This document shows, piece by piece, positions 1 through 10,000 of a DNA stretch of 64,000 nucleotides (within the stretch, counting starts at the first letter, position 1; each line of letters begins with the position of its first letter). Under the pieces are notes generated by a model, which searched no databases, was not told the DNA's origin, and saw nothing but the letters and a program-made list of their open reading frames with translations. Both the position numbers and the translations under genes were made by a program. Source of the stretch: Phymatolithon calcareum (lineage: Eukaryota; Rhodophyta; Florideophyceae; Hapalidiales); contig OZ345355.1 of assembly GCA_977006965.1 (NCBI GenBank), forward strand, positions 2,046,001-2,110,000, in the 5' to 3' direction.

Positions 1-442
1 TTTGCGCGAAAACGGAATTCAAAGTTGAGCGCATTTGAATACTTGATGTTAAATTATAATACGTTTACAGTGTGCGGAAGCAAGCACTGAACACTGGGGC
101 CAGATGCTTCCGGATTTGGACACCGTTTCGCATTGCATCATTTTTGGGCCTTTTTTCAAATTCATGGTTGGGAAATGAAATCTGGAGCCAATCACATTAG
201 GATTTGTGTATACAGTATAGGCATTGTGAAAAGCGCACTGAAGTGACTTAGGGAAAAGGAACTCCTAGGATCTTCCGAATTTTTAAAAACTAATCTGTCT
301 GCGATGTTTATCACAGCACGGAATACTGTAGTACTATATAAATTTTTAATTTTTTCCTTACAGTAAAGCCGCAGTCAGAAAATAAGCGAAAAAACATTCT
401 TCGCTGAAATGTGTTAGGGAACGGTTTGGTCTACAACTCCCC

Positions 443-996
443 ATATGGAGTATAACGACAGGGGAAAAGTATTACTTTTCCCCTGATAACGATCTATCCT
501 GAACGTGAAGAAAATTTTCGATATTGCCTTCATATTGCCGGTCACCTTCTATTGCGATCCTTATTGCAAAGAAGTTGCCGTCACTTTTTTTGCTATTGCA
601 CTGTCCATAAAATACTATTCAGGTGACGAGAAAGGCTGTACCCGTTTGTCACAGACTGTTCAATATTCTGATGGACACCTTGGCACGTGCTCTAGGAAAT
701 GCTCAATGAATGCTCCGAATGGGCGCAGGTCTATCACATGACATGGTCAACTGAAAACTGCTCCGTCAAACTCCCAAGTCGAAGGATTAGACAACCGTTT
801 CTTTTGGCGAACGAGGAAGTTCAAGTAAGACGCACTGTAGAATATCTCTTCACGACAATTGACGAGAACGGAATTCTTGACAACCGGCTTCTGGAGCGAT
901 TCAAAAGTGCTGGCGCAAAAGTAAAAGAGCACTAACATGGACTGCGATGAGGACGTCATCGAGATTCGCAGCGTGTCAAGCACGACTAAATGCCGA
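443..996 (+). pseudogene. LINE family B reverse-transcriptase fragment (left part)
   Basis: Decayed non-LTR reverse transcriptase, about 90% alike by eye to 18907-19640. Readable pieces include EYLFTTIDENGILDNR and RFKSAGAKVKE, which match the post-catalytic region of the LINE RTs elsewhere in the window. The FADD catalytic segment present in the second copy is missing here, and several frame changes occur. The fragment is cut at 996 and resumes at 13961, because a transposon has inserted at ATGCCGA. A 27-bp palindrome sits inside it at 459. It is not expected to make protein. Confidence 0.75.
459..485. mobile_element. 27-bp palindromic micro-element with 7-bp target duplication
   Basis: Two perfect 13-nt arms (CAGGGGAAAAGTA and its complement) surround one central base. 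Direct repeats ATAACGA flank it at 452-458 and 486-492. The paralogous locus has a single ATAACGA (18916-18922) and lacks the palindrome, so this is a real insertion. The CAGGGGA end and 7-bp duplication match the large element starting at 997. It is either an extremely deleted non-autonomous copy or what remains after most of a larger element was lost. Confidence 0.8.
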
Positions 997-1274
997 CAGG
1001 GGAATGTAAGAAGGGGAGGAAAGCAAAGCGTATGATAACTGAAATTTGTACAAACACAATAGCGCTCTTTATTTGAAACTATGGACTCGCATCAAAAAAA
1101 CATATATGAAACCAGATTTACTGTCCAAAATCTACGCTTGTATTCGCCGCGGTGAATGTCAGGGGGGCTAATAATCGCGCATCCATTTTGTGGTCAAAAG
1201 TAATGACCAAACAGAAAGATTAGAAATGGGCACAGCTTGTGCACGTAAGCGGGATTTTGTGCCAATAGTTCCGA

Positions 1275-1316
1275 AGAGCTCGGCTGACGCCAACGCACAA
1301 ACTGCATTGATTAAGC
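1275..1316. repeat. Left arm of the level-1 element's central palindrome
   Basis: This stretch is the inverted repeat of 13301-13336, with a few mismatches; both contain GAGCTCGGCTGACGCC or its complement. Joined across the later insertion they form a palindrome centred on TTAAGCTTAA. The TTAA used as target by the level-2 element lies at that centre. Confidence 0.75.
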
Positions 1317-1645
1317 TTAAGGATCTACTTCCCCATCTTTGAAGCGCTCTCACTGGCCGAAACAATGCTCATAAACTGGATGAAAATTTTAATTATGTCG
1401 TTTGCACCGACGGGACTGCATCCAGTTTCAAGAAAATGTGTAGAAACAAGTGAAATATTTTCAAATATGAAGTAAGCAAAAGTATCCAATATTCGGCTCT
1501 AATCAATCATTACAGAAAAATGCTTACTGTGTTTCCTTCGAACAGTTTCAGCTTCTCGTCGGGGCGCAGCGTGAATTTTAGTATATTTTTCGCACGTTCC
1601 TTTGCCGGTTTTAAAAAACTTTCGGTCTCGCGGCGCGAACTTGTT

Positions 1646-2363
1646 CACTAGGGGAGACTATTTTTGTTCCAGACAGAAAAAGTCGACTGCACTGCCAGAA
1701 AATTCTGATAATTCTGATTTTTATAATTCTCCGACAGTTTCTGTCAGACATCTCTATCAGCAATTATGGATTATACGTATAAACGAGACGCAAACGTGTT
1801 GTGAATCTTAACAATCCTGGGAAACACAAATATAGACATTTTTGAGTGTGGGACACGTGCCATATCAGTTTCACTCCCCTCTTAGTCGAGAATGCTCTCG
1901 CATGGATCCCTTCGACCTAGGCTATTGCGCGCGCGTCAAATTCTACGAACAGCACAGAGAAGAGGTGCAAAACAAATTCGGCATTTCTTCATGACTAAAC
2001 CGACGAGTGCCTGCGCTGACGGGTGGACGAAGGGAAGCCAGAGCCACCGATGGCCTGTTGGACTCTGTTTGTCCGTGTGGACAGACGTTTCAAATCACCA
2101 TGCACGCACATTCTGGGAAGACTGCTTTAGAATGGCTGTGTCATTTTGTAAGCAGACGTCGACACTTTTGCTGTAGAAGTTCTCGCGAGGCTTTTCATCC
2201 ATATTCACGGAGAAAGCGAATTGCAGTAATGTAGAACAGTCCCAAGCGAACTGTGCAGCGGATGAGCACATGGTTTTTCGTACAGTGAGCAATAGCAACG
2301 CTATAGTAATGGCGGGAGTAAGAAGTACACGGTAATTCGACTTTAAGAACTTTATTCAGGTGA
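1646..2363. promoter_or_regulatory. CACTA left subterminal region
   Basis: After the 11-bp terminal repeat come repeated short words related to CAGAAAATTCTG, CCGACAG and CTGTCAG within about 120 bp. Such subterminal arrays are transposase or accessory-protein binding sites in known CACTA elements. Protein binding here is inferred. A 30-codon ORF starting at ATG 1901 has plausible composition but no recognisable function. Confidence 0.45.
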
Positions 2364-3728
2364 CTATGAATTTGAAAATTGTCGTGTGGGAGGTGACACA
2401 AGATGTTGAATAAGGGGTATCCCGTTAAGTCTAGTTTTGAAAATCGTATCCGTAGAATTGGTGAGAATGGTACTGCGCACAACAACAGCAGGTAGAAAAG
2501 AGCGCAGAGTGCCTGGGACGTGTTCGGGGTAGATGTCGCTGCTGTTGGGAAAAATTCGTGCAACGCGATCCCATACCAAAGCGAAATATCGCCTTTCCGA
2601 AGGAACTGTATCGAGATCGGATATTCGATCACATCCGGTCGTACGCTGACGCACGGCATGTTGAAGTACTTCGTTGATTTTTTGCCAGCCTTCACACCGG
2701 AATTGAAATTCATGTTCGCAGGAGCCTTCGCTCCAGTCTGTGTTAGTCTGGTGCATGACTCGTACTGATTCTTGCATCGATGCAGGAGCAATGCTACGCC
2801 CGAGTAAGATACGGCGCTCTTTCTGCGCTCCCGCCATCTTGTTTACGACCTCTACACCCAGGACCTGACCTGTGCGCGTTGTTGAACCACGCTTCTTTTT
2901 AAATCGCAGCACGCCAGCCTCCCGGTCGTGGACCGAAATCTTTAGGGCCTCACAGTAGTCGACAAAACTGTCGAAAAAAATCTCAAAGCGGGATGCTCTG
3001 GCATTTGACGGAAATCGGACGTAGTAATCACTGGGGTACACTGAGCATGAGATCGCGGGGTTTTCCATGCAATTATTGGCAACGACTTGGAATTCTTGCA
3101 GCGTACAATCGGATCGCTTAGACCGGAGAAGTACTTGACGGACGACGTTAGATGCGCACAAACTTCGATAGCTCCTAGAGATCTCGGTACCGTAAGACTT
3201 TAGCAGCATGGTCGCGTTGTTTCTTGCGAACATCAAGGTTCGTTCACGAGATTTTAGGTCAAAATACTGCTTTTCCCTAATTCCTGGTGGTAAATCCGTC
3301 ACCGAGCGGTCTCGGGAGGCCATCAACTCGCTTTTCAGCTCGTTCAATCGGATAGACAGAGCAACATGAGAAGCTTGCAGGGCCGCAACTTCTGCGACGA
3401 GTGTATGTGATTTTGGAACGCTATGCGAGGGAAAAACTTTGGGCGTCTGCGCTTCGAACGGCATTGGTGCTCTTTCCGCATCAGGAATTGGTGGTGGTTG
3501 AGACGGTGGAGCCTCAGATCGATGCTGTATCTCTGTCATTGGCGTCGGTAGGAAATTGGAAGGCGCGGAAACAGGCGGCGTGGGAACTGCAGAGCGGTTT
3601 GGGTGGGACATGTCGTGATTTAGAGCTACAAGCGCTGGGTGACAACGCTTGATATCAACAAAAGTAAGAAAAGTACCACAGAAGGATTGCAGGTGTGGTA
3701 GAGCTTCAAAATCAGGACGCCAACCCAT
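2364..3728 (-). CDS. CACTA accessory protein A, unrecognised
   Basis: Open frame of 454 codons from ATG 3728; an in-frame ATG at 3611 (MSHPNRSAVPTPP) could be the true start. The N-terminal ~110 residues are rich in Pro, Ser and Ala. Residues about 110-140 (LVAEVAALQASHVALSIRL and on) have coiled-coil spacing. The rest is basic and Arg-rich with no motif I recognise. It is transcribed divergently from the transposase at 4333 and lies inside the CACTA ends, so it is probably an element-encoded accessory protein. The role is inferred from position only. Frame use is uninterrupted. Confidence 0.6.
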   Translation of the reverse strand: MGWRPDFEALPHLQSFCGTFLTFVDIKRCHPALVALNHDMSHPNRSAVPTPPVSAPSNFLPTPMTEIQHRSEAPPSQPPPIPDAERAPMPFEAQTPKVFPSHSVPKSHTLVAEVAALQASHVALSIRLNELKSELMASRDRSVTDLPPGIREKQYFDLKSRERTLMFARNNATMLLKSYGTEISRSYRSLCASNVVRQVLLRSKRSDCTLQEFQVVANNCMENPAISCSVYPSDYYVRFPSNARASRFEIFFDSFVDYCEALKISVHDREAGVLRFKKKRGSTTRTGQVLGVEVVNKMAGAQKERRILLGRSIAPASMQESVRVMHQTNTDWSEGSCEHEFQFRCEGWQKINEVLQHAVRQRTTGCDRISDLDTVPSERRYFALVWDRVARIFPNSSDIYPEHVPGTLRSFLPAVVVRSTILTNSTDTIFKTRLNGIPLIQHLVSPPTRQFSNS

Positions 3729-4332
3729 ACTTCCTGTTCAGCCAGTATTGCATATCGCCGGTTTTGCAACAGAGCTTGACTGCGTGGACGTCAGGGATCT
3801 ATGTCCAGATCTATCACGTTTTCTGGCAGTTTCTATCAGAAACGTCTGACGTTAACATACAGATTTGCATTCCAGGCATGTGTATGAGTAAACGTTGTCA
3901 AAGAAGGAATTCTTTCAAAGTCCAGAACGTGTTTGAAGTAATTCCTTCTTCCCAATTATTGTATGGGAATTGTGAGCACCATGGGCGCATGCATGTCAGA
4001 TGATACTGTACATGCATGAGTATGTACTGCACGGTCGCGGAAAGCATCTGAGGCTGTCCGGCTACAATCTCCACCTGGGTATTATCGTGTACGGATTTGG
4101 GCTGCATGCACGCAATATAGTCCACTACGGGGTACGAAATTGCCTGCTTCTTGCACTTTGGAACTGTGGAAATACGCATCGCGGACCATTTTAAATGCTC
4201 CAGCAAGCGACTTCTTTCTCGAAAATTCGCTCTCGAGGAATCAGGCTTGAGTCGCAAAAATCTTTCCTTTTCTGCGACTAGTCACCGTCTCCTTCTCTCT
4301 CAGCATTCAGTCATTCTCTAATTTATCTTCCA
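3729..4332. promoter_or_regulatory. Divergent intergenic region of the CACTA element
   Basis: About 600 bp separate the divergent ATGs at 3728 and 4333. No coding frame is convincing. The region probably holds promoters for both accessory ORF A and the transposase. The stretch just before 4333 is pyrimidine-rich (CCGTCTCCTTCTCTCTC). Confidence 0.4.
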
Positions 4333-6483
4333 ATGGAGAAGCCTGCGTGCCATGTATCACTGGGAAAGCGGCGTCGGCGGAGCCGAAATAGATTCAGAAG
4401 CAATGCGCACAACCAGAAGAGTGATTCTCGATTTCGCTTTGAAGTCCGTCCGCGTGATGAAAGTACAGGGGAGGCGCTGCTGGGTCATGGTATGGACGAG
4501 TCTATGGGCGACATTGAGCGGCAAATAACACAGAATCAAGTGGCCAATCCGGATGTTGACGGAGAGAACAATGGAGGAGGTCGATCACGTGCGAGAGGCA
4601 CGTTGGATGCTGATGAAAATCAGAGTGCACGCTCATTGGAATTAGATGCTGATGCAGTTGCTCCTCATGAAAGATGGAGGGAAACGATGCTCACGGATGA
4701 CGAGGTACAGAAGTTCCGTGATGAAACCAACGGCGAATTAGTGGATGCTGCTGCTGAAGCAGATATGATGGTTGTTCCCACTTCAGCTAATTCGGAGCTA
4801 CGTGATATGGTCCTGGACTGCTGGCGCACTGTATGGGGATTGATAATGACGACCGGTAGCAGAAAGCTAACCAAGTTGCAGTATCAGTCTGTACGTGTTG
4901 CTATGGATTCTGTGCTACAATTGGAACCAGGAACTGGCGCAGTCAATTGTGACATTATTGCCAACAGAAGAGGAGCCTTGCCCCATTTTTCGACCTTGTT
5001 CAAAACCGTGAAGCCAGTTTTGTTCCGTTTGCTGACCGCGCGTAGCGTCGACGCAGTGGTGCCTATGGACACTCGAAAGGCTGGGGCACGGTGTAGTTTG
5101 CGCTCTGATGAAGGCGAACCACAGGCAAAAGTCCGCATTGTACTACCGAGTGAGCATGCTCGAGCAGACGTAGGCACCCCTCATTTTTTCGACGTAATGT
5201 TGGCGACGAGCTTAGAGACCGCAAAAGAAAAGGGTCACAACGTGCGCTACCCGGGGTGCATCGTCGATGATTGCATTGACTTGTGGCCCATAGTTGCCGC
5301 ACGCGACTGGTTTTACGGACCTCCGTCCTGTATAAGCGTCGACTGGTTCACAGGCCAAGGATGTGGGCGTGAGCGATCCCTGCGATACTTCGCAGAAAAG
5401 GATGATACACTGAAACTGACATTTCTGCACGGAAATGCAGTGGATGTGGAGGAGTCAGTTTCTCGTGCTTTTGGTCCGCGTACGTCGTCAGAAGCACGAG
5501 ATCATCTACTTGGAGAAGTGGTTCACGCCTGGACTATTCACCATTCCAAACGAAAGATTGGCGACGAGGTCGAGGATGTCGCTGCAGATTTTCTGTCCAC
5601 GAGAGACAAAATGATTGTGCGCACGCTGAATTGGGTGAACTATCGGTCTCCGAGTGATGAAGTCAGCATTCAAAGACCCTGCTTGCCTGAAGAAGAAACT
5701 GAAGACCTTTGCGATGCTGATGGTGATAATGAGCTTGGGCCAAGAGCTAGGACGAAGAGCACACCAGCGATGAGAGAGGCTACCAGGGTTCGACAGTCTG
5801 CCATGCGCGAGCGTAAGAAGCAAATGGAAGTCGCATGGGCAAGTTGGACTAAACCGGTTTTGAAACCTGGGGACACTGTCGCCCTACTTCGCCCATTAGA
5901 AGGGCACAACGGCCAAAACGATAACACTCTGCTGACAAATACGGACAGGGACAGTCGGCTCATTGTCGTTTATCGATTTTGGGTCGAACAGGAAGAACGC
6001 TCGCGCCATGTCCTTTGGATCCCCGGCGGATGCGATGTAAGCGCGCAGTCCACAGTAGCAAACCCTGCGGAAGATTTATGCGGCTCCATTGACGGAACAG
6101 GCAGGAGATTTGTGGACATAAAATCTGTTGTGTTGGTTGGAATACACTCGAATCCACGGGGACCGGATCGGTTTATGCCCGTAAGTAGTGTCGGCATTCT
6201 TGCTAACGGAGAACGGTATTGCGTCTACCGTTTTTTAATATTTTGGGATGGATTTGTAGTGGAGTCAGGAAAGTCTGCATCGGGCGAAGGAGTATATCTC
6301 ATTTGCCTTAATTTGAATGAAGAAGCCAGAGCAACACCAAAGGCAGTTCTGATTATAAGCCTAACACCTCCAGGTGTTAAAAGTGACACTGTTCTTACAC
6401 GAATCATGAATGACGTTCGGGAGGGAATGGTGGAAGGTTTCCTTGACGTCGACGCAATCGGAACACGAGGCGAATATTTTTAG
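4333..6483 (+). CDS. CACTA (En/Spm-like) transposase, N-terminal and first catalytic part
   Basis: 716 codons from ATG 4333. The first ~150 residues are charged and low-complexity. The C-terminal part contains VYRFLIFWDGFVV, GEGVYLICLNL and ISLTPPGVKSD, the order seen before the catalytic core in En/Spm-like and Plavaka-like DDE transposases; the Asp of FWDGF is a candidate first acidic residue. The frame stops at TAG 6481-6483 right after a run of five T. The sequence continues with LDLVGVLGDTPA in the -1 frame, so the natural protein most likely spans both ORFs (about 1,390 residues). The break is a one-base indel, a frameshift signal or a sequencing error. Confidence 0.75.
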   Translation: MEKPACHVSLGKRRRRSRNRFRSNAHNQKSDSRFRFEVRPRDESTGEALLGHGMDESMGDIERQITQNQVANPDVDGENNGGGRSRARGTLDADENQSARSLELDADAVAPHERWRETMLTDDEVQKFRDETNGELVDAAAEADMMVVPTSANSELRDMVLDCWRTVWGLIMTTGSRKLTKLQYQSVRVAMDSVLQLEPGTGAVNCDIIANRRGALPHFSTLFKTVKPVLFRLLTARSVDAVVPMDTRKAGARCSLRSDEGEPQAKVRIVLPSEHARADVGTPHFFDVMLATSLETAKEKGHNVRYPGCIVDDCIDLWPIVAARDWFYGPPSCISVDWFTGQGCGRERSLRYFAEKDDTLKLTFLHGNAVDVEESVSRAFGPRTSSEARDHLLGEVVHAWTIHHSKRKIGDEVEDVAADFLSTRDKMIVRTLNWVNYRSPSDEVSIQRPCLPEEETEDLCDADGDNELGPRARTKSTPAMREATRVRQSAMRERKKQMEVAWASWTKPVLKPGDTVALLRPLEGHNGQNDNTLLTNTDRDSRLIVVYRFWVEQEERSRHVLWIPGGCDVSAQSTVANPAEDLCGSIDGTGRRFVDIKSVVLVGIHSNPRGPDRFMPVSSVGILANGERYCVYRFLIFWDGFVVESGKSASGEGVYLICLNLNEEARATPKAVLIISLTPPGVKSDTVLTRIMNDVREGMVEGFLDVDAIGTRGEYF

Positions 6484-8510
6484 ATTTGGTTGGCGTGTTG
6501 GGGGATACTCCTGCGATAAATTCCGCCATTGATGTGCTTGGTCACACCGGGTCCTCGTTCTGTCACCTATGCAGAGTCGTACGCAGGTCAGCGACTACAG
6601 TTGGAAGCAGGTATACCTCTCTTTCCAGCCATGCCTCTCTTACAGCTCATTCGCGGCGATTTTTACAGCATCAAGCAGTAAGGGATGCCAGTGCCCAAAG
6701 TGAGACATGCAAATTGCTGGGTATGAAGCCTTTCCCAACACGCGCGAACTATATATTACAGGAGCTGAGGAGCACTATTGTTTCAACATTAGGGTGCGTT
6801 CCCATGACAAACAGCAACCAGCCAGTCGTACCATCGACATTTGATCCATACAGAGGCTCTATGGTGGCGCCTGACCACTTGCTTACGGGTCATTTACGTG
6901 ACTGTTTGAATCTAGCTATTCGACTCATGCCGAATGCGGCATTTCGAGCAACGTGCGAAGCATTTCTGCTAGCTTATCTTCGTGATTGCCGTCTTCCAGA
7001 ACAGAACAGGATAATTGACATAGAGCAAAAACGCTTGTTCTCAACGCCCATGACCGAGCTATATGCTCTTGGAGTCATTGCACACATAGCACTACGGCAA
7101 GCCTGCAGTTGGGAGGAGAAGAAGCAGGTGGTTCAAGAGGATGTTAAAATTGCGCACTCTGCAGCAGTGGACTTAGTCGGATCCTGTGGTAAGCTGATAT
7201 CCCTGCTTTTGTACAAACCAAATGCAGTACGAGATGGACGTGAAGCTGTAGACTTGTTTGAAAAGGACGGTGGGCGATCACATGTCGAAATGCTTCAAAA
7301 AGAAACTGAAGGTCACATTGTACGAGTTGAAACTATTTGCAAACTGTCCGAAGATGATTTCTGTTTGATTGACGTTGGCTATGGGAGAGTCAACGATGTG
7401 TCGATGGCTAACAAAAGACTGAAAATGGAAAGGACAGCTATTTCTTGTGTCGATAAGCCGAATGTTCACAGACTTCTTGAGCTTGTCCACTCCACCCTAC
7501 CCATGACAGGGCATGTGATCCGCTGCGAGCTCGTAATGGAAAAAGCTCACCAATCCCTTAAACGGGCTGTGAAGCAGTCAAACCACAAAGACATTCATTT
7601 ACAAGCAATGACATCTGCAATTTTTAACGACTGGCAAGGTCGTCTAACTCTTGCAGTCCGAGAGTACCCAGAGAAATCTTCCGTGTTATCCTGCTTCCGG
7701 CTTCTCAGCGGGCGTGAGGCGGTAATGTCCGTAAGTGGTTGTGTGGACAGACGAATCACGGAGAACGTCCGCAGTGTGCTGGGCCCTGCGAACTGCGTGC
7801 AGAAGGAGCTAATATCGCAAAATCAGTCGGTTTTGGGAACCGTACATCGGAAGTGTGCCTCTGTGTTGAAAGAAATTCATCCCATTCGATCAGTTCCAAT
7901 CCGCTCATCGGCATCAGCTGCTTCATGCGTTGTACCACACTCTACTGCGTTCATTAGGCTTATGGCCAGAAGAATTCAGGGTGAATACATTAGTGCCTCT
8001 TCGGGTGTTACTATTTCAACCTCTTCCCGTGCAGTTAAGCTCGAGAAAGGCGATGTGGTGTCTGCCTTGTGCTACAATCCTGCTGATATTAATTTCCATT
8101 TCCCTCTAGTCATGCTGAAGAGCAATTTCTCAACGGGTACAGGCCTTTCGTATCCAACAGGACCGATGCTCTGGTGCATTTCGAGATTTTTCAGTGCCAC
8201 CAGCACTGTTCGGTCACCTTTGCTGTACGCTGTTGTGCACCCGGTGGTATTCGTGAACCCCATTGCTGCGCAAGCCACGCCATATGGAGAAAACGGTCCT
8301 CAGAGAAGGTCCATTGTTCGACGCACTAGTCGCTTCTTCATGGCGATCAGCGAGTCAGTTGACAAAGTTGCAACAATTCGGTATTTTGGCACGGACTCAG
8401 AACGGTCTACATCTCTTACCTGTGGAGCTCCTCTTCCCACTAATCCATTGGACGGTGCTCCGTTCTTTGTAATTTCAGCGAAACAAGGATATCCTCCTAG
8501 GCAGGGATGA
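6480..8510 (+). CDS. CACTA transposase, catalytic core and C-terminal part
   Basis: Opens directly after the T-run in the -1 frame relative to the upstream ORF and has no ATG near its start, so it is a continuation and not a separate gene. It begins LVGVLGDTPAINSA followed by LGHTGSSFCHLCRV, a CxxC motif typical of En/Spm-type transposases between the second and third acidic residues. Further on, APDHLLTGHLRDCLNLAI resembles the region of the third catalytic block. About 675 residues. The N-terminal half looks conserved; the last 200 residues are Ser/Thr-rich. It converges on accessory gene B, about 195 bp apart. Confidence 0.75.
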   Translation, partial: LDLVGVLGDTPAINSAIDVLGHTGSSFCHLCRVVRRSATTVGSRYTSLSSHASLTAHSRRFLQHQAVRDASAQSETCKLLGMKPFPTRANYILQELRSTIVSTLGCVPMTNSNQPVVPSTFDPYRGSMVAPDHLLTGHLRDCLNLAIRLMPNAAFRATCEAFLLAYLRDCRLPEQNRIIDIEQKRLFSTPMTELYALGVIAHIALRQACSWEEKKQVVQEDVKIAHSAAVDLVGSCGKLISLLLYKPNAVRDGREAVDLFEKDGGRSHVEMLQKETEGHIVRVETICKLSEDDFCLIDVGYGRVNDVSMANKRLKMERTAISCVDKPNVHRLLELVHSTLPMTGHVIRCELVMEKAHQSLKRAVKQSNHKDIHLQAMTSAIFNDWQGRLTLAVREYPEKSSVLSCFRLLSGREAVMSVSGCVDRRITENVRSVLGPANCVQKELISQNQSVLGTVHRKCASVLKEIHPIRSVPIRSSASAASCVVPHSTAFIRLMARRIQGEYISASSGVTISTSSRAVKLEKGDVVSALCYNPADINFHFPLVMLKSNFSTGTGLSYPTGPMLWCISRFFSATSTVRSPLLYAVVHPVVFVNPIAAQATPYGENGPQRRSIVRRTSRFFMAISESVDKVATIRYFGTDSERSTSLTCGAPLPTNPLDGAPFFVISAKQGYPPRQG

Positions 8511-8704
8511 TGCAGGATAAAACAACAAACGCAAACAGATTTATTTCTCGACGTCAGGTACATGAATTTTCCTCTGCGCAGTACATTCTCTTCTACTAAA
8601 TAAGAAAAAAGGTTGGCAAATGAATATGGCGCCCCTGTTTAGACGCCATACACAATGGCAGTTGAACAATTTGTCAAATAACGAGCACAATGGTTCGCGC
8701 TTTT

Positions 8705-10000
8705 CTAGAATTCACCGCTGTCTCCATCTTCATCAGCGCAATACATCCACTTGTCGTTGAATGACATATCTGCCCCAATATTAACTCCAGGAACAGAAAT
8801 TGGTGAGTTGGACGAACGAGACCGCGATTGGCCGGCATTCGAACTTTGCATACGCTGCATTCTCACCCATTCGCGCTTCGCAGACTTGAAAGATGACCAC
8901 GTCATGGAGAACTTTTTCTCCCATTCTTGCTCTTGTTTGCTTTTATACTCCTTGTCTGGCTCCATGCCGGCCATGCCGACAAGTGGGGATACGAACTGTG
9001 AATCCTTTGCCAGTTTCGTACTGACGCACCCGCCTAGAGCGCTTGATTCGATTTCCGAAAGGTCCTGATTTAGTTGCTGTTTGACGAGTCCGCGCAATGC
9101 TAGAGCAGTGACGTGGATAGCCTTCAGGGAAAAGCTCGATATTTGGAGCAACTCGTCTGCATTCTTCATACGCACAACTTCCATGAGGAGCTTTCTTGCT
9201 GTGTCATGAAGGCTCACTTCCTCGACATAATCCCAGTGCAGATTCGGTGTGAGGTGCTCCTCCGAAAACTCGTCTACCTTGTCCCGTGCGGTGTAAACAA
9301 CCTTGCGTCTGTACTGCAGTGACAGAGAAAGCGAAGTAAAAGCAGCCTGCATGGCTTGAAAAGCGGATTCGTTGAACTCTATACGACTCTGCTGCGATCC
9401 ACCCGATACCCTCGCATTTCCGATATTCAAAATTGACCACTCCGTAGTCCCTTCCAGATTGGGAGAGTCCTCTGACAAACTCGCTTTCTTTTGAAATACA
9501 ATCCGGTACCCTGCAGCAGAGGCAGCGGACTCGTTGGGGAACGCAGAGTTGATCTTTTGCGTGAGAAAAAGCAAGTCGCTGAACAAGACGAGCCTGCACG
9601 TTGTACGAGTTCCGCCCAGATAGGACCTCATTGCTGAGTAGAGGCGCTTCAGCACTATTTCGTGATTCGCTTTCTGATCCTCTACCCCGTCCGATGTTCG
9701 CCGTCTCTTTTGTCAGGAACCAGTCCCGATTCCAGACAGCTCGGACTCCCCGTCCGCGGAAACTGTACATCTTGCCCGTACATCTTCCTCCTCGCCCACG
9801 ACCATGTGCACTATGGCAGTTAAATTGGCCCCGGGACTCCGACCGGCATGCACGCAGTCCGCAAGCTCAGATAGCCATTGTGGGGGTGGGGTTGTATTGC
9901 CCGAGGCTCCTCCGGTTGTCGTTCCTGGTACATTTTCCGAACTCACCTCGGCTTCAGAGACGAATTCTTGGCGCATTGACATGACAGTGCTCACCATTGC
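8705..10000 (-). pseudogene. CACTA accessory protein B, C-terminal exon or part
   Basis: One reading frame runs from about 10000 to 8705. It is interrupted by a single in-frame TGA at 9713-9715, after SELSGIGTGS and before QKRRTSDGVEDQKANHE. Downstream are 320 residues ending YCADEDGDSGEF, with the basic, Gln/Ser-rich stretch KSAKREWVRMQRMQ. No recognised domain. It should join the frame at 9991-10935 through an intron or frameshift at the CAATGGTGAGC around 9990. The location inside the CACTA ends suggests an accessory (TnpA-like in position) protein. The TGA suggests decay or a base error. Confidence 0.55.

Noticed and set aside
1892-2234. Two overlapping plus-strand frames with Cys/His residues near the CACTA left end
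   Set aside because: They lie in the noncoding left part of the transposon, lack recognisable motifs and overlap a minus-strand frame of similar quality.
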